From Streptomyces sp. A1136 (GTDB lineage Bacteria; Actinomycetota; Actinomycetes; Streptomycetales; Streptomycetaceae): a stretch of 64,000 bases of DNA. The stretch covers positions 32,510 to 96,509 of the forward strand of contig NZ_SSBJ01000030.1 of the NCBI RefSeq assembly GCF_004795055.1, in the 5' to 3' direction. Made by a program: the position numbers and the translations under genes. Position 1 is the first letter of the stretch. Each line of letters starts with the position of its first letter. The notes beneath the pieces were generated by a model. It had not been told where the DNA came from and did not search any database. It saw only the letters and a list, made by a program, of their open reading frames with translations. Of the stretch, positions 1 to 7,574 are shown piece after piece.

Positions 1-299
1 GCGTACACGCACATCTCAAGGCAGTCCTGCCTCGGAGTCCGCGTCAGAGGGGACGGTCCGCTGGACAGGAACAGGTCAGAGATCCGCAGCGCCGCTTCGA
101 AGACGGCCTTCTCGCCGCCCCGGATATTTCATTGTGATCAGGCACCTTCTTCTTCCACGCTAGCGGGAACCCGTGCCAGTCGGTTCCGTTCGCGACGCCG
201 GGACCACCCCATCGAGGGGGCCGCTACTAGGACATGGGAGGCGCAAGCGGGATCACGCCACTTTGGATGTCTGCCGGCTCCGGGAGGATCGGAACAGCG
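1..299. other. No recognisable gene
   Basis: I see no reading frame with streptomycete codon bias or a known motif here. It may be flanking debris of the IS630 remnant that follows. Confidence 0.4.
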
Positions 300-560
300 C
301 TGTGTAGGGGGCCCCCCGAGCTGGTGAACAAGTCTATGAGGTCGCTGCGGTACTGGGTGTGTCGTAGCCGCGGCGGATACGCTGAATGAGGTGTTCGCGG
401 GTGCTGAAGGCGGCGTTGGAGAGCCGGCCGCGTCGCAGGAGGGACCAGATCCTTCGACGGGGTTGAAGTCGGTGTGTGTAGGGCGGCAGGTAGAAGATGG
501 TCAGCCAATCGCGGGCTTCGGCGAACTTGGGCCGTGAACATCTGCAGGTGCGCCGACGTC
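300..560 (-). pseudogene. IS630-family transposase, C-terminal remnant
   Basis: Read on the minus strand, pieces of an IS630 DDE transposase C-terminus appear in successive frames: a WLTIFYLPPYT-like stretch, then FNPVEG, then WSLLRRG-type and STREHLIQRIRRG stretches, then QYRSDLIDLF. In IS630 proteins these are consecutive, with the catalytic glutamate in the NPVE motif. Here they lie in different frames, so at least two indels separate them and no functional protein is possible. The N-terminal half is not recognisable upstream. Confidence 0.7.
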
Positions 561-798
561 TCGTGCTACCTGTCCTGCCTTGGTGCGGGGAGGGTGGTGG
601 ATGGTGCCTGATGTGTGCCAGGCTGCGTGGACAACCAGCCTGGTCTGGTAGGAGGCCCCGCGCCGCCCTTGAGGGTCATGTGGTGACCGGGTCGCGGTAC
701 GGGTTGTCTTGCTCGACTGCACGCGGCCCTATGCCGCCTGCTCGACGCCCCCTTCGCCGGGCGGCCTGATGGGCTTGCCCCCGATCCACTGGGGGACC

Positions 799-1122
799 AT
801 GAACGACTTCACCGTGGTGACCCGCCGGCACCACCACACCTACACCCTGATCATCGTCACCGGCGACATGGACGTCCAGAGCCGTCCCGAACTCGAGAAG
901 GCAACCCACGCCGCAGCCGACATTCCGCTGGATAGCCGGATGCTGCAGCTGGACCTGTCGGGCGTCTTCTTCATGGACTCCAGCGGCCTCAAACTCCTGC
1001 TCGTGCTCCGTCGACGCCTTGAGGCGACAGGCGGACACCTCACCGTCACCGGCCTCCAGCACCAACCCACGGCCCTGCTCCTGCTGACCGGCACCCACGG
1101 CCTCCTCACCGCCCGCCCCTGA
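799..1122 (+). CDS. STAS-domain anti-sigma factor antagonist
   Basis: A 107-aa protein that is almost entirely one STAS domain (SpoIIAA/RsbV type). Such proteins bind anti-sigma kinases and release a sigma factor; their activity is switched by phosphorylation of a conserved Ser. The segment LDLSGVFFMDSSGLKLLL at about residues 52-70 matches the family's phospho-Ser loop, with DSSG as the key motif. I chose the ATG at 799 because GGGGGA sits just upstream and the MNDFTVVTRR start fits the family; an upstream in-frame start at 709 would add a residue run unlike any STAS protein. No cognate kinase or sigma gene adjoins it, so its partner must be encoded elsewhere. Confidence 0.8.
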   Translation: MNDFTVVTRRHHHTYTLIIVTGDMDVQSRPELEKATHAAADIPLDSRMLQLDLSGVFFMDSSGLKLLLVLRRRLEATGGHLTVTGLQHQPTALLLLTGTHGLLTARP

Positions 1123-1136
1123 CGATTCCCTAAGAC

Positions 1137-1440
1137 CGTGTCCTACATAGTCAGTTTGAGGACCTCAGCCGGGGCCAGACACCGGCACGCGACCAGATCA
1201 GGAACCGGCGAGGCACGGTCGACTTCGACGCCCCGAAACACGGCGGCAGAGCCCGCCCCGCGCATCCACTGACGAGCACGTAGACCATCGCGGCGAACAC
1301 CGCCTCGTCATCGATGTTCGCGAACCCAACCACCCTGCGGCCGTGCGCGAACAGGAGGGAGTAACGGCTTTGCTGTCTTCCACAGCCCGTCCGGAACGAT
1401 CCATCCCGAGCACAGCGGACACTCAGCCATGTAGGACACG
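1137..1440 (-). mobile_element. Internally deleted IS5-family element with 12-bp inverted ends
   Basis: A 304-bp unit is bounded by perfect 12-bp inverted repeats (cgtgtcctacat at 1137-1148 and its complement at 1429-1440). Inside, on the minus strand from the ATG at 1430, is the start of an IS5-type transposase: WIVPDGLWKTAKPLLPP, then in a shifted frame a DDEAVFAAMVYVLVSGCAGRALPP segment and RRFLIWSRAGVWPRL. Only the N-terminal region of the transposase is left, so the unit is a non-autonomous, MITE-like remnant. Confidence 0.65.
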
Positions 1441-1449
1441 ATCCAAGCG

Positions 1450-1680
1450 CGTGTCCTACATGGTGAGGCAGGCGTCGCTGACCGCGATGTGGGGCGGGGG
1501 ACGTGGAGTTGGATTGTTCGGGAAGGATTGTGGGAGATCGTTGAGCCGCTGATCCCTCCGTCCAAGGTGAGCCGCTGTTCGCGGCGATCATCGACGTGCT
1601 GGTCGGTGGCTGTGCGTGGCGGGCACTGCCGCCGTGCTTCGGGACAGGAACTCGGTGGGCCCGCCGTACCTGGCCACCCG
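1450..1680 (+). pseudogene. Second IS5-family transposase N-terminal fragment
   Basis: It begins with the same terminal sequence (gtgtcctacat at 1451) as the neighbouring remnant but reads on the plus strand. WIVREGLWEIVEPLIPPSK is followed, after a frame change, by LFAAIIDVLVGGCAWRALPPCFG. This is the N-terminal insertion-domain region of a related but distinct IS5 transposase; nothing of the catalytic core follows. Confidence 0.6.
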
Positions 1681-1696
1681 CCGGAGTTGCGGCGCG

Positions 1697-1733
1697 CGTC
1701 GTGGCTTCCCCGCAGCGCAGGGAAGCCACGACG
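1697..1733 (-). terminator. Hairpin terminator downstream of the rRNA methyltransferase gene
   Basis: A perfect 14-bp stem (1697-1710 with 1720-1733) encloses a 9-nt loop. It lies about 50 nt beyond the stop codon of the minus-strand methyltransferase gene. There is no strong U-tract, as is common for streptomycete terminators. Confidence 0.7.
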
Positions 1734-1783
1734 CCCGGCGTGACCGTTGCTCGTCGGTCAGCGGGCGCATGCGCCGCTCGTGG

Positions 1784-2635
1784 TCACCGAGGCTGGTAGG
1801 CGGTGGCCAGGACGGAGACGGTGACCTGATCGGGCAGGACGCGGCCGTCGTTCAGGTCTGCACGATTCACGTGGCGTGCGCTCGGCGTCATCGCAAGCAG
1901 GTCCAGGGCATCCGTCCTGGTCAAGAGCGTGGAATACTCCACCTGTTCGGTAACGGCCACCTCGAAGAAGGGGTTGAGCGCCCGGTGCAGGCGCTGTTCC
2001 TTGGCCGGGTCGATCGTGAGCATGGCAGACACCTGGCCGCGCAGCTCGGCCAAGTGCCGCCCGGTGGGGCGGACCACGATCAGCCGGCCGGTCGGGCGCA
2101 GTATGCGGTGGAACTCGGCCGGGTTGCGTGGCGCGAACACGTCCAGCACGACATCGGCCGCCGCGTCGGCCAGTGGGAAGGGACGGAAGACGTCCCAGGC
2201 CACCGCTGCGGCTCGGTCGTGGGCACGGGCTGCCGTGCGCAGTGCGCGCACCGATGTGTCCAGTCCCAGACCACGGGTGCCGGGCAGATGGTCGAGTACG
2301 CCAGTCAGGTAGTAGCCCGTGCCGCAGCCCACATCCACCACCGTGCCCCGCTCAGAGACGGCGTCGGCCGCCAGGCGGGCCCCGACTTCGCGGATGGGCG
2401 CGTAGATGCCGGCGGACAGGAACCGGGCTCGGGCCTGCACCATGGCCGCGTCGTCGCCACTGGTGGCGCAGGTGCCCGTCAGCAGACCGGCATAGCCGTG
2501 GCGGGCGATGTCGAATGTATGGCCCACCGGGCAACGCAGTGCACCGCGGTCATGGTGCAGGCGGCGCGTACGACACGTCGGGCAACGCAGCAGGTCAAGG
2601 GACAGATCGAGGGCAGGGGGAAGCGACACAGGCAC
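1784..2635 (-). CDS. 23S rRNA (guanine-N1)-methyltransferase, RlmA(II)/TlrB type
   Basis: A 283-aa SAM-dependent methyltransferase. The N-terminus has the Cys4-like zinc motif of RlmA proteins (CPTCRTR, then CPVGHTFD with nearby HGY, residues about 18-48). The SAM-binding motif VVDVGCGTGYYL lies at about residues 98-109, and VFAPRNPAEFHRILRPTGRLIVVRPT follows. RlmA(II)/TlrB enzymes methylate G748 in helix 35 of 23S rRNA, which gives or adds to macrolide (tylosin-type) resistance; RlmA(I) acts on G745. Which base this one modifies cannot be read from sequence alone. The GTG start at 2635 has AGGAG six nucleotides upstream. It stands alone between IS remnants, which fits a mobile resistance trait, and no macrolide cluster is in view. 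Confidence 0.85.
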   Translation of the reverse strand: MPVSLPPALDLSLDLLRCPTCRTRRLHHDRGALRCPVGHTFDIARHGYAGLLTGTCATSGDDAAMVQARARFLSAGIYAPIREVGARLAADAVSERGTVVDVGCGTGYYLTGVLDHLPGTRGLGLDTSVRALRTAARAHDRAAAVAWDVFRPFPLADAAADVVLDVFAPRNPAEFHRILRPTGRLIVVRPTGRHLAELRGQVSAMLTIDPAKEQRLHRALNPFFEVAVTEQVEYSTLLTRTDALDLLAMTPSARHVNRADLNDGRVLPDQVTVSVLATAYQPR

Positions 2636-2910
2636 GAGACACTCCTGGTAAGGGGGGAAGGGAAGGGATCGTGCCTGCGCGATCGAAGCGTCACTGCCTC
2701 AGTAAGGAACGGGCAGTATCGGGACGTGAATCACGCAGCAGGCACGCCAAGGAGGGCGACGCCGTCCGGCATCGCCCTCAGCGCCTTCCGATCACAGGAA
2801 GCAGCAGTGCGGGGTGCTCATGAATGCCACGTCATAAGTCTACGAGCACAGCGAGCGAAGCCCTTTATGCCGCCCTTCGTGCCCAGGAGTTAGGAGACAC
2901 GACCTGACCT

Positions 2911-3035
2911 AACCCTGCGTCGACTCGCCCCGCTGTCCGGGGTGTCGAAGTCCGCCGCCGACCGGATCATCGACCACCTCGGACCCTCGCTCGCGCTCCA
3001 GCAGGGTCGGCGGTTCCGCAAAGCCGAACTCGCGG
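2911..3035 (+). pseudogene. IS5-type transposase fragment (helix-turn-helix part)
   Basis: The plus-strand reading LSGVSKSAADRIIDHLGP followed by LALQQGRRFRKAE matches the segment between the HTH and the first catalytic Asp in the DDE transposase family common in Streptomyces. Sequence beyond about 3035 no longer matches. It is a short internal relic. Confidence 0.6.
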
Positions 3036-3133
3036 CGCCCCGGCGCGGACGGCTGCGTGGTCGGGGTGACGCCCAGCTCCGATGTTGCGGGGGAGTGCCC
3101 CACTTCTGGGGGCGGAAGGTACGCCGTGGGGTG

Positions 3134-3173
3134 GCGATCCGGCCTCCTTTGGAGGTGGGGGAGGCCGGATCGC
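3134..3173 (-). terminator. Terminator hairpin of the broken chaplin copy
   Basis: A perfect 13-bp stem (3134-3146 with 3161-3173) lies about 85 nt past the stop codon of the minus-strand chaplin relic. The second chaplin copy has an even stronger hairpin in the equivalent place. Confidence 0.65.
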
Positions 3174-3258
3174 TCAGGGGGTGTGCTGTGCGGCTGGTCG
3201 GGAGGATGGCGTGCTCTGTTGAGTGCGAGACTGTGGCTGCCGGCAGGCCAGCGGCCTG

Positions 3259-3542
3259 TCAGTACTCGCCGTGCTGGTCCTTGTAGTGGTCCTTGTCGCC
3301 GCCGCTCTTGTTGATGCAGACGTTGCCGAAGGCGGGGTTGAGGAGGTCGACGACGTTGACGGTGTTGCCGCAGATGTTGACGGGGATGTGGATGGGCACT
3401 TGGACGACGTTGCCGGACAGGACGCCGGGGGAGCCGATGGCGGCGCCTTCGGCGGTGGCGTCCGCGGCCGCCAGGCCGGCGCCGCCGGCGAGGATGGCAG
3501 CGGCTGAGGCGGTAACCGCGAGGCCTTTGTGATACGCGACAT
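3259..3542 (-). pseudogene. Short chaplin gene with a single-base frameshift
   Basis: This is a near-identical copy of the intact chaplin at 36026-36313. It has the same TAGGAG-type ribosome site, ATG (3542) and first seven codons, but one base is missing at about 3521/3522. The signal peptide then leaves frame and the chaplin domain (GSPGVLSGNVVQVP, NICGNT, NVCINK) is read only in another frame. Repairing one base would give a 94-aa secreted chaplin with two Cys and a charged tail ending HGEY. Chaplins are amyloid-forming surface proteins that coat aerial hyphae. A sequencing error cannot be excluded, because the rest of the gene is unspoiled. Confidence 0.8.
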
Positions 3543-3624
3543 CAAAATCTCCTAGTGAGTGTGGACCTGCCGCAGGGAGCACGGCACACGCGCCTCTTCG
3601 CACAGCACGGGCAGGGAGCCGGTT

Positions 3625-3860
3625 ACGGCAGTTGGGCCGGATCGGTGACCCGGGCCACCTCTTCAGTCCTGTCGGCGGGGTCGGCGAAACGGGCGGCCCA
3701 CCGCTCGCCGATCGCGGTGTGACCTGGAAGCGTTCGACGGTCCGGCGCAGCGGCCGCCCGTCCTCGACCACGCAGCGGGCCATGTATGGCCGTCCGGCCC
3801 GTCTGGGGTGGGTTACGGTGTGCCGCGAGGGCCTTTCCGGCCGGTGTAGATGTCGCACTC
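3625..3860 (-). pseudogene. IS481-family transposase N-terminal fragment
   Basis: On the minus strand MARCVVEDGRPLRRTVERFQVT matches the N-terminal HTH of IS481 transposases. After a frame change it continues as ERWAARFADPADRTEEVARV. The DDE core is missing. The fragment starts right where the homology between the two chaplin upstream regions ends. Confidence 0.6.
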
Positions 3861-3865
3861 CACAC

Positions 3866-4537
3866 GAACCCGGAGGGCCCTCACCTCCCCGGCTCAGCCG
3901 GAACTTGCATCACTGTCCTCCACATCCCCGGACAGAACATGCGCCGCATCACCGTCACGCTGCCCACAGGCCACACCGCATGGCCTGTTCTGGGGCCCCG
4001 GGATCGAGGCGCGTCCCGCGCAGCCGGCACACCAAGACGCCCCCGTGGCCCAGCCGACCGGCCGAAATTCCAGCCCGTCCTCCAGACGGGTGTACGGGAA
4101 GCGCTCGGGGCGTGTTCGGGCAGGAACGCTGCAAGGATGGTGTCTGATGGTGCTGCTGCCTTGAACGCCGCGGCCGTCCCGGAACGGCGGGCGCGGCATG
4201 CCGTCTCCTGGCCCTTGAAGCCGTCACGTCGCCCAAGAGTCAGGAGACGGCGCTCCCCCGGTAGGGGGTCAACTTGGGCGTCGCTTCTTCGGGCACCGCG
4301 GGCCCTGCCGTCCTACCCGCGCTCACGCGCAGCAGTTCCGGTCGCGGTGGGGTCCCGGCGTGGTCGGCGAGGGTGCACTGGTTCAGGATGTGGCGCGGCG
4401 TAGCCTGCCGCGGCGTCCAGGAAGGTCAGCGTTCTTTCTCTCTCCGGCACGTAGGCAGGTACCGTCCCCGGCATCTGGCCGCTCAGCAACGCCCCCTCCA
4501 CTCGAATAGATGGCACCGTCTGGGTGGGGCGGGCGGG
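3866..4537. other. No recognisable gene
   Basis: Several long frames are open on both strands, as expected at this GC content. None shows biased third-position GC together with a recognisable motif, and I see no RNA gene here. Confidence 0.4.
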
Positions 4538-4846
4538 ATGCTCCGCAGCGGACTGGGACCCTCGCACCCGCTGATCGTGGCGATCGTCATCGTCGCGCTG
4601 TTTGGTTCGAAGGAGCTGCCGGAGGCTGCCCGCGGACTCGGCAAGTGCATGCGCATCCTCAAGAGCGAGACCAAGGCCTTGAAGGAAGACGGCGTCACGC
4701 AGTCCTCCGCGCCCCCGGCCGAGGACGCGCCCGTCGTGCGGGTGCCCCCGGTCGTCCAGGCGGCACAGGGAGACACCGTGACCGGCCTAGCCGGCAGCAG
4801 GGAATCCCACGGCCCGCTGACGCTGTGTGCCGTGGCCCTCGCGTGA
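4538..4846 (+). CDS. tatA: TatA/MttA-family twin-arginine translocase subunit
   Basis: A 102-aa protein with one N-terminal membrane helix (HPLIVAIVIVALFG, about residues 8-21), the hinge FGSKELPE and an amphipathic helix ARGLGKCMRILKSETKALKED. This is the classic TatA layout, followed by an acidic and proline-rich tail. TatA subunits oligomerise to form the pore that exports folded Tat substrates. I chose the ATG at 4538 because it places the membrane helix where TatA proteins have it; its ribosome site is only a G-rich run. No tatC or tatB is nearby and the flanks hold IS debris, so this is probably a second, orphan TatA in addition to the housekeeping one. Confidence 0.75.
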   Translation: MLRSGLGPSHPLIVAIVIVALFGSKELPEAARGLGKCMRILKSETKALKEDGVTQSSAPPAEDAPVVRVPPVVQAAQGDTVTGLAGSRESHGPLTLCAVALA

Positions 4847-5083
4847 AGACATGCCGCGTGAAGTAGCCGGCCGAGGGATCCGCGCAAGTGGCGGAGGTCA
4901 GGAATTGCGGGTCGATGGAAATCTTGCCGGACGTGTCTTCCAGGGTGTGCGCGCGCTGGCCGCCACCACCGGCGGCCGCCTTGTTCGAGCGCGGTATTGC
5001 GCCGATGCGGGTCTCAGAGCAGGGTCGACGCCGGATCGAGCGCCCGAGTGTGTCGTTTCGTGCCGGTGGAGAAGAATCGGTTC

Positions 5084-5986
5084 GTGAGTGATATTCAGCT
5101 TCGGACACCCGTCGCGGCCGATGGCCGGCTGGGCGCGTCCGTGGAGCACCCCGGGCTCAGCGATCCTCGCTACCTGCGGCGGCGTGGGGCCATCGCCGCG
5201 CCGGCCCGCAGTCACCGGGTCGGTGATCCGTCACCGCCGGTGGAATATAGCGAGACCGAGGAGCAGACCTGGCGCATCGTCCACCAGGCGCTGTGGACCG
5301 CCCAACGCGAGCACGCGTGCCGTGGTGTCCTCGACGCCAGAGAGCAGGCCGCTATCCCCGCGGACCACATCCCACAGCATGCCGAAGTCGCTTCACGCCT
5401 GCGGCGGTTGACGGGCTTCGACTTCACCCTCGCGGGCGGCGTGGTCGAGAACAAGCGGTTCCTGGGGTCGATGGCCGAGGGCTACTTCCATGCCGTGCAG
5501 TTCGTCCGCCACTCGGCCATGCCGCTGTTCACACCCGAGCCCGACGTCATCCATGACGTCTTCGGTCACGGGATCCACCTGGCCTCGCCGGCCTTCGCCG
5601 ACATCTACCGCCTCATCGGGCAGGCAGCGATGCGGGTCGAGGACGAGGACGTCCTCCAGATGATCAGCGACGTGTACTGGTTCACCCTGGAGTACGGGGT
5701 CCTGGACGAAGGTGGGGAACCCAAAGCGTACGGAGCGGCCCTGCTCTCCTCCTACGGGGAGATCCGCCGGCTGCGGCGCTCCCGGATCCGTCCGCTGAGC
5801 ATCCGAGCCATGCTCGCCACCAAGTACGACATCTGCGGCTACCAGCCGGTGCTCTTCAGCGCCCGCTGCCTGGACGAGATCACCGACACTCTGGGCGGCT
5901 TCCTGGAGCAGCTCGATGACGAAAGCGCGCCGCGCTTCGGACGTACCCCAAGCGCCTCAGCGCGGTGCGGGGCTGAGGAACAATAG
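5084..5986 (+). CDS. Phenylalanine/aromatic amino acid hydroxylase, pterin-dependent
   Basis: A 300-aa mononuclear iron hydroxylase of the bacterial phenylalanine-4-hydroxylase family (Phe to Tyr with O2 and a tetrahydropterin). The iron triad is visible: His157 and His162 in HDVFGHGIH and Glu203 in YWFTLEYG (numbered from the GTG at 5084). The motifs GGVVENKRFLGSMAEG and PEPDVIHDVFGH are typical. I chose the GTG at 5084 because GGAGAAG lies 9 nt upstream; the in-frame ATG at 4997 would add 29 residues with no family match. It converges on the six-gene minus-strand operon, so it may supply a hydroxylated aromatic amino acid to it, but that link is inference. In other bacteria such enzymes also serve phenylalanine catabolism or specialised metabolism, including m-Tyr formation. 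Confidence 0.85.
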   Translation: MSDIQLRTPVAADGRLGASVEHPGLSDPRYLRRRGAIAAPARSHRVGDPSPPVEYSETEEQTWRIVHQALWTAQREHACRGVLDAREQAAIPADHIPQHAEVASRLRRLTGFDFTLAGGVVENKRFLGSMAEGYFHAVQFVRHSAMPLFTPEPDVIHDVFGHGIHLASPAFADIYRLIGQAAMRVEDEDVLQMISDVYWFTLEYGVLDEGGEPKAYGAALLSSYGEIRRLRRSRIRPLSIRAMLATKYDICGYQPVLFSARCLDEITDTLGGFLEQLDDESAPRFGRTPSASARCGAEEQ

Positions 5987-6145
5987 ACGGTCAGATGTGA
6001 GAGTGCGGCGACACGTGGGACGTGGTCGAGGCGGGGCGTGGATGCGCCGGCGCACGTCGAGCGGATCGAGGGAGAGGGCAATCGGCATCCCGGCCGGGCA
6101 GGCGGAGATGGCCGCGACCTGGCTGCCGGTCACCAGGCCGGTCGC

Positions 6146-6163
6146 GCCCGCCGTGTGGCGGGC
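6146..6163 (-). terminator. Possible terminator of the 6-14 kb operon
   Basis: A 7-bp GC-only stem with a GTGT loop lies about 65 nt past the stop of the last operon gene. It is short, so the call is tentative. Confidence 0.35.
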
Positions 6164-6228
6164 AGCCGGGGATGCCGGATGCCGCGTCGACGGCGTCGAG
6201 CTGCATCGGCCCTGTGGTGGCTTGCCTC

Positions 6229-7521
6229 TCACCAGAACTGCCGGAGATTGAAGCTCCGCAGGGAGACGTGGCTCGCGGGCTCGGTCGAGCTCCTGGCGTA
6301 CAGGAGCGGCATCGCTGTTCGGGCGGAGCCGTACGCGGCGCTCCAGGCCAGCCACTGGTACGCATCCCACCCCCGTTCCATGCCGATCCCCACGCCGTCC
6401 TTCTCCAGCGTGGTCAGGGCCAGGCGGTAGTGGAAGGCGACGTCGTAACGGGCCCGGACGTCGAGCGATTGCCGTTGGTGCCGGTCGAACCAGTGGAGTG
6501 CCGACACACCTCGCTCACTGGGGGTCTCGGAGTCCTTGTGCAGCCTGAGCAGACGGTCGATGTCCAGCGGCGGGTTCCGCATGAACCGCGCCATCTTCCC
6601 CTTCGCCTCCTTGACGGCCGAGTCCAGCGTCTGCCCGCCTCTCCATCGCGGATCGGTGGGCGCACTGGTCCAGCCCGGTCCGAACACCTCCTCCATGTCC
6701 CGCTCCACCACCTCGCTGAACGGATCGAGCGGGGTGAACCGGAAACGCGTCGCCGAGGCGGCGTTGTGCCGCGCCAGCACCGCTCGTATGTCGTCCGCGT
6801 GCTGGTCGAGGGTGCGGAGGAAGAGTTCCAACTTTCCTTCGAGCGCGTAGTGCAGGAAGACGAGGGAGTTGACCGTGCCGGCGGCCCGGTCGGTCGCAGT
6901 CTGCTGAGAGACGCTGACCGTGCGCTGCCTCGCCCGCGAGTTGTCCAGCAGCGAGGCCACGAACGCGACCATGCGGTTCGCGCCCGTCGAGCTGACGTGT
7001 TCCGGAAGAACCGGATTGCTCACGCCGGCCCGGTGCGCGCACAGTCCGATCTCCACGTCGAGGGCCGGCCGCTCCTCCAGCAGCACCGACAGGAAACGCG
7101 CGCCTTCCAGATAGCGGTTCGCCTCCGGGTTGAACCTTTCGCCCTGCCGGCTGAAGCGGAAGCCGGCGATCATGGCGGGGACCAGCGCCAGCATGCGTGA
7201 CACGGTGAGAGCGCTTCGATCGGGCTTCGGCAGCCGGTCCAGTAGCTCCCGCGCCTTGATGATCTCCTCCCGTAAGGCGATCTGTCCGCTGGAGGCGTAG
7301 ATCATCGCGGCGATCGCCGCCTCCCACCGGCGCGGCCGCTTCAGTGCCAGGGGATGGATGCTCACCATCTCGTCCGCGGACGGGAATTGCGGTTCGACGG
7401 CTTCGATCTCGCCGCGGACACCGCACAATTCCGCGATCTCCCGCACGTCGATGCTCGAACCGTTGTAACGGCTGAGCGCCTGCGACCTCGAGAAGTCCCA
7501 AAAGGTAATCTCATCAGCCAT
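6229..7521 (-). CDS. Uncharacterised 430-aa protein, last gene of the operon
   Basis: I do not recognise a family. The protein is soluble and mixed alpha in character, without signal peptide or membrane segments. Its visible blocks include ITFWDFSRSQALSRYNG at the N-terminus, AAIAAMIYASSGQIALREEIIKARELLDRLP, FLHYALEGKLELFLRTLDQH, and a C-terminal region rich in Trp, Tyr and His (ALHWFDRHQRQSLDVRARYD, GWDAYQWLAWSAAYGSARTAMPLLYAR). The paired His and acidic residues could bind a metal, but that is speculation. The ATG at 7521 has AAGGA upstream. It follows the MFS gene by 53 nt and is probably co-transcribed, so it is most likely a biosynthetic or tailoring enzyme of the same pathway. Confidence 0.7.
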   Translation of the reverse strand: MADEITFWDFSRSQALSRYNGSSIDVREIAELCGVRGEIEAVEPQFPSADEMVSIHPLALKRPRRWEAAIAAMIYASSGQIALREEIIKARELLDRLPKPDRSALTVSRMLALVPAMIAGFRFSRQGERFNPEANRYLEGARFLSVLLEERPALDVEIGLCAHRAGVSNPVLPEHVSSTGANRMVAFVASLLDNSRARQRTVSVSQQTATDRAAGTVNSLVFLHYALEGKLELFLRTLDQHADDIRAVLARHNAASATRFRFTPLDPFSEVVERDMEEVFGPGWTSAPTDPRWRGGQTLDSAVKEAKGKMARFMRNPPLDIDRLLRLHKDSETPSERGVSALHWFDRHQRQSLDVRARYDVAFHYRLALTTLEKDGVGIGMERGWDAYQWLAWSAAYGSARTAMPLLYARSSTEPASHVSLRSFNLRQFW

Positions 7522-7574
7522 CCCTGTGCATCCTTCTGCTCGTCGATCGTGCTGCTCGTCGGTCGTCTCGGCCG

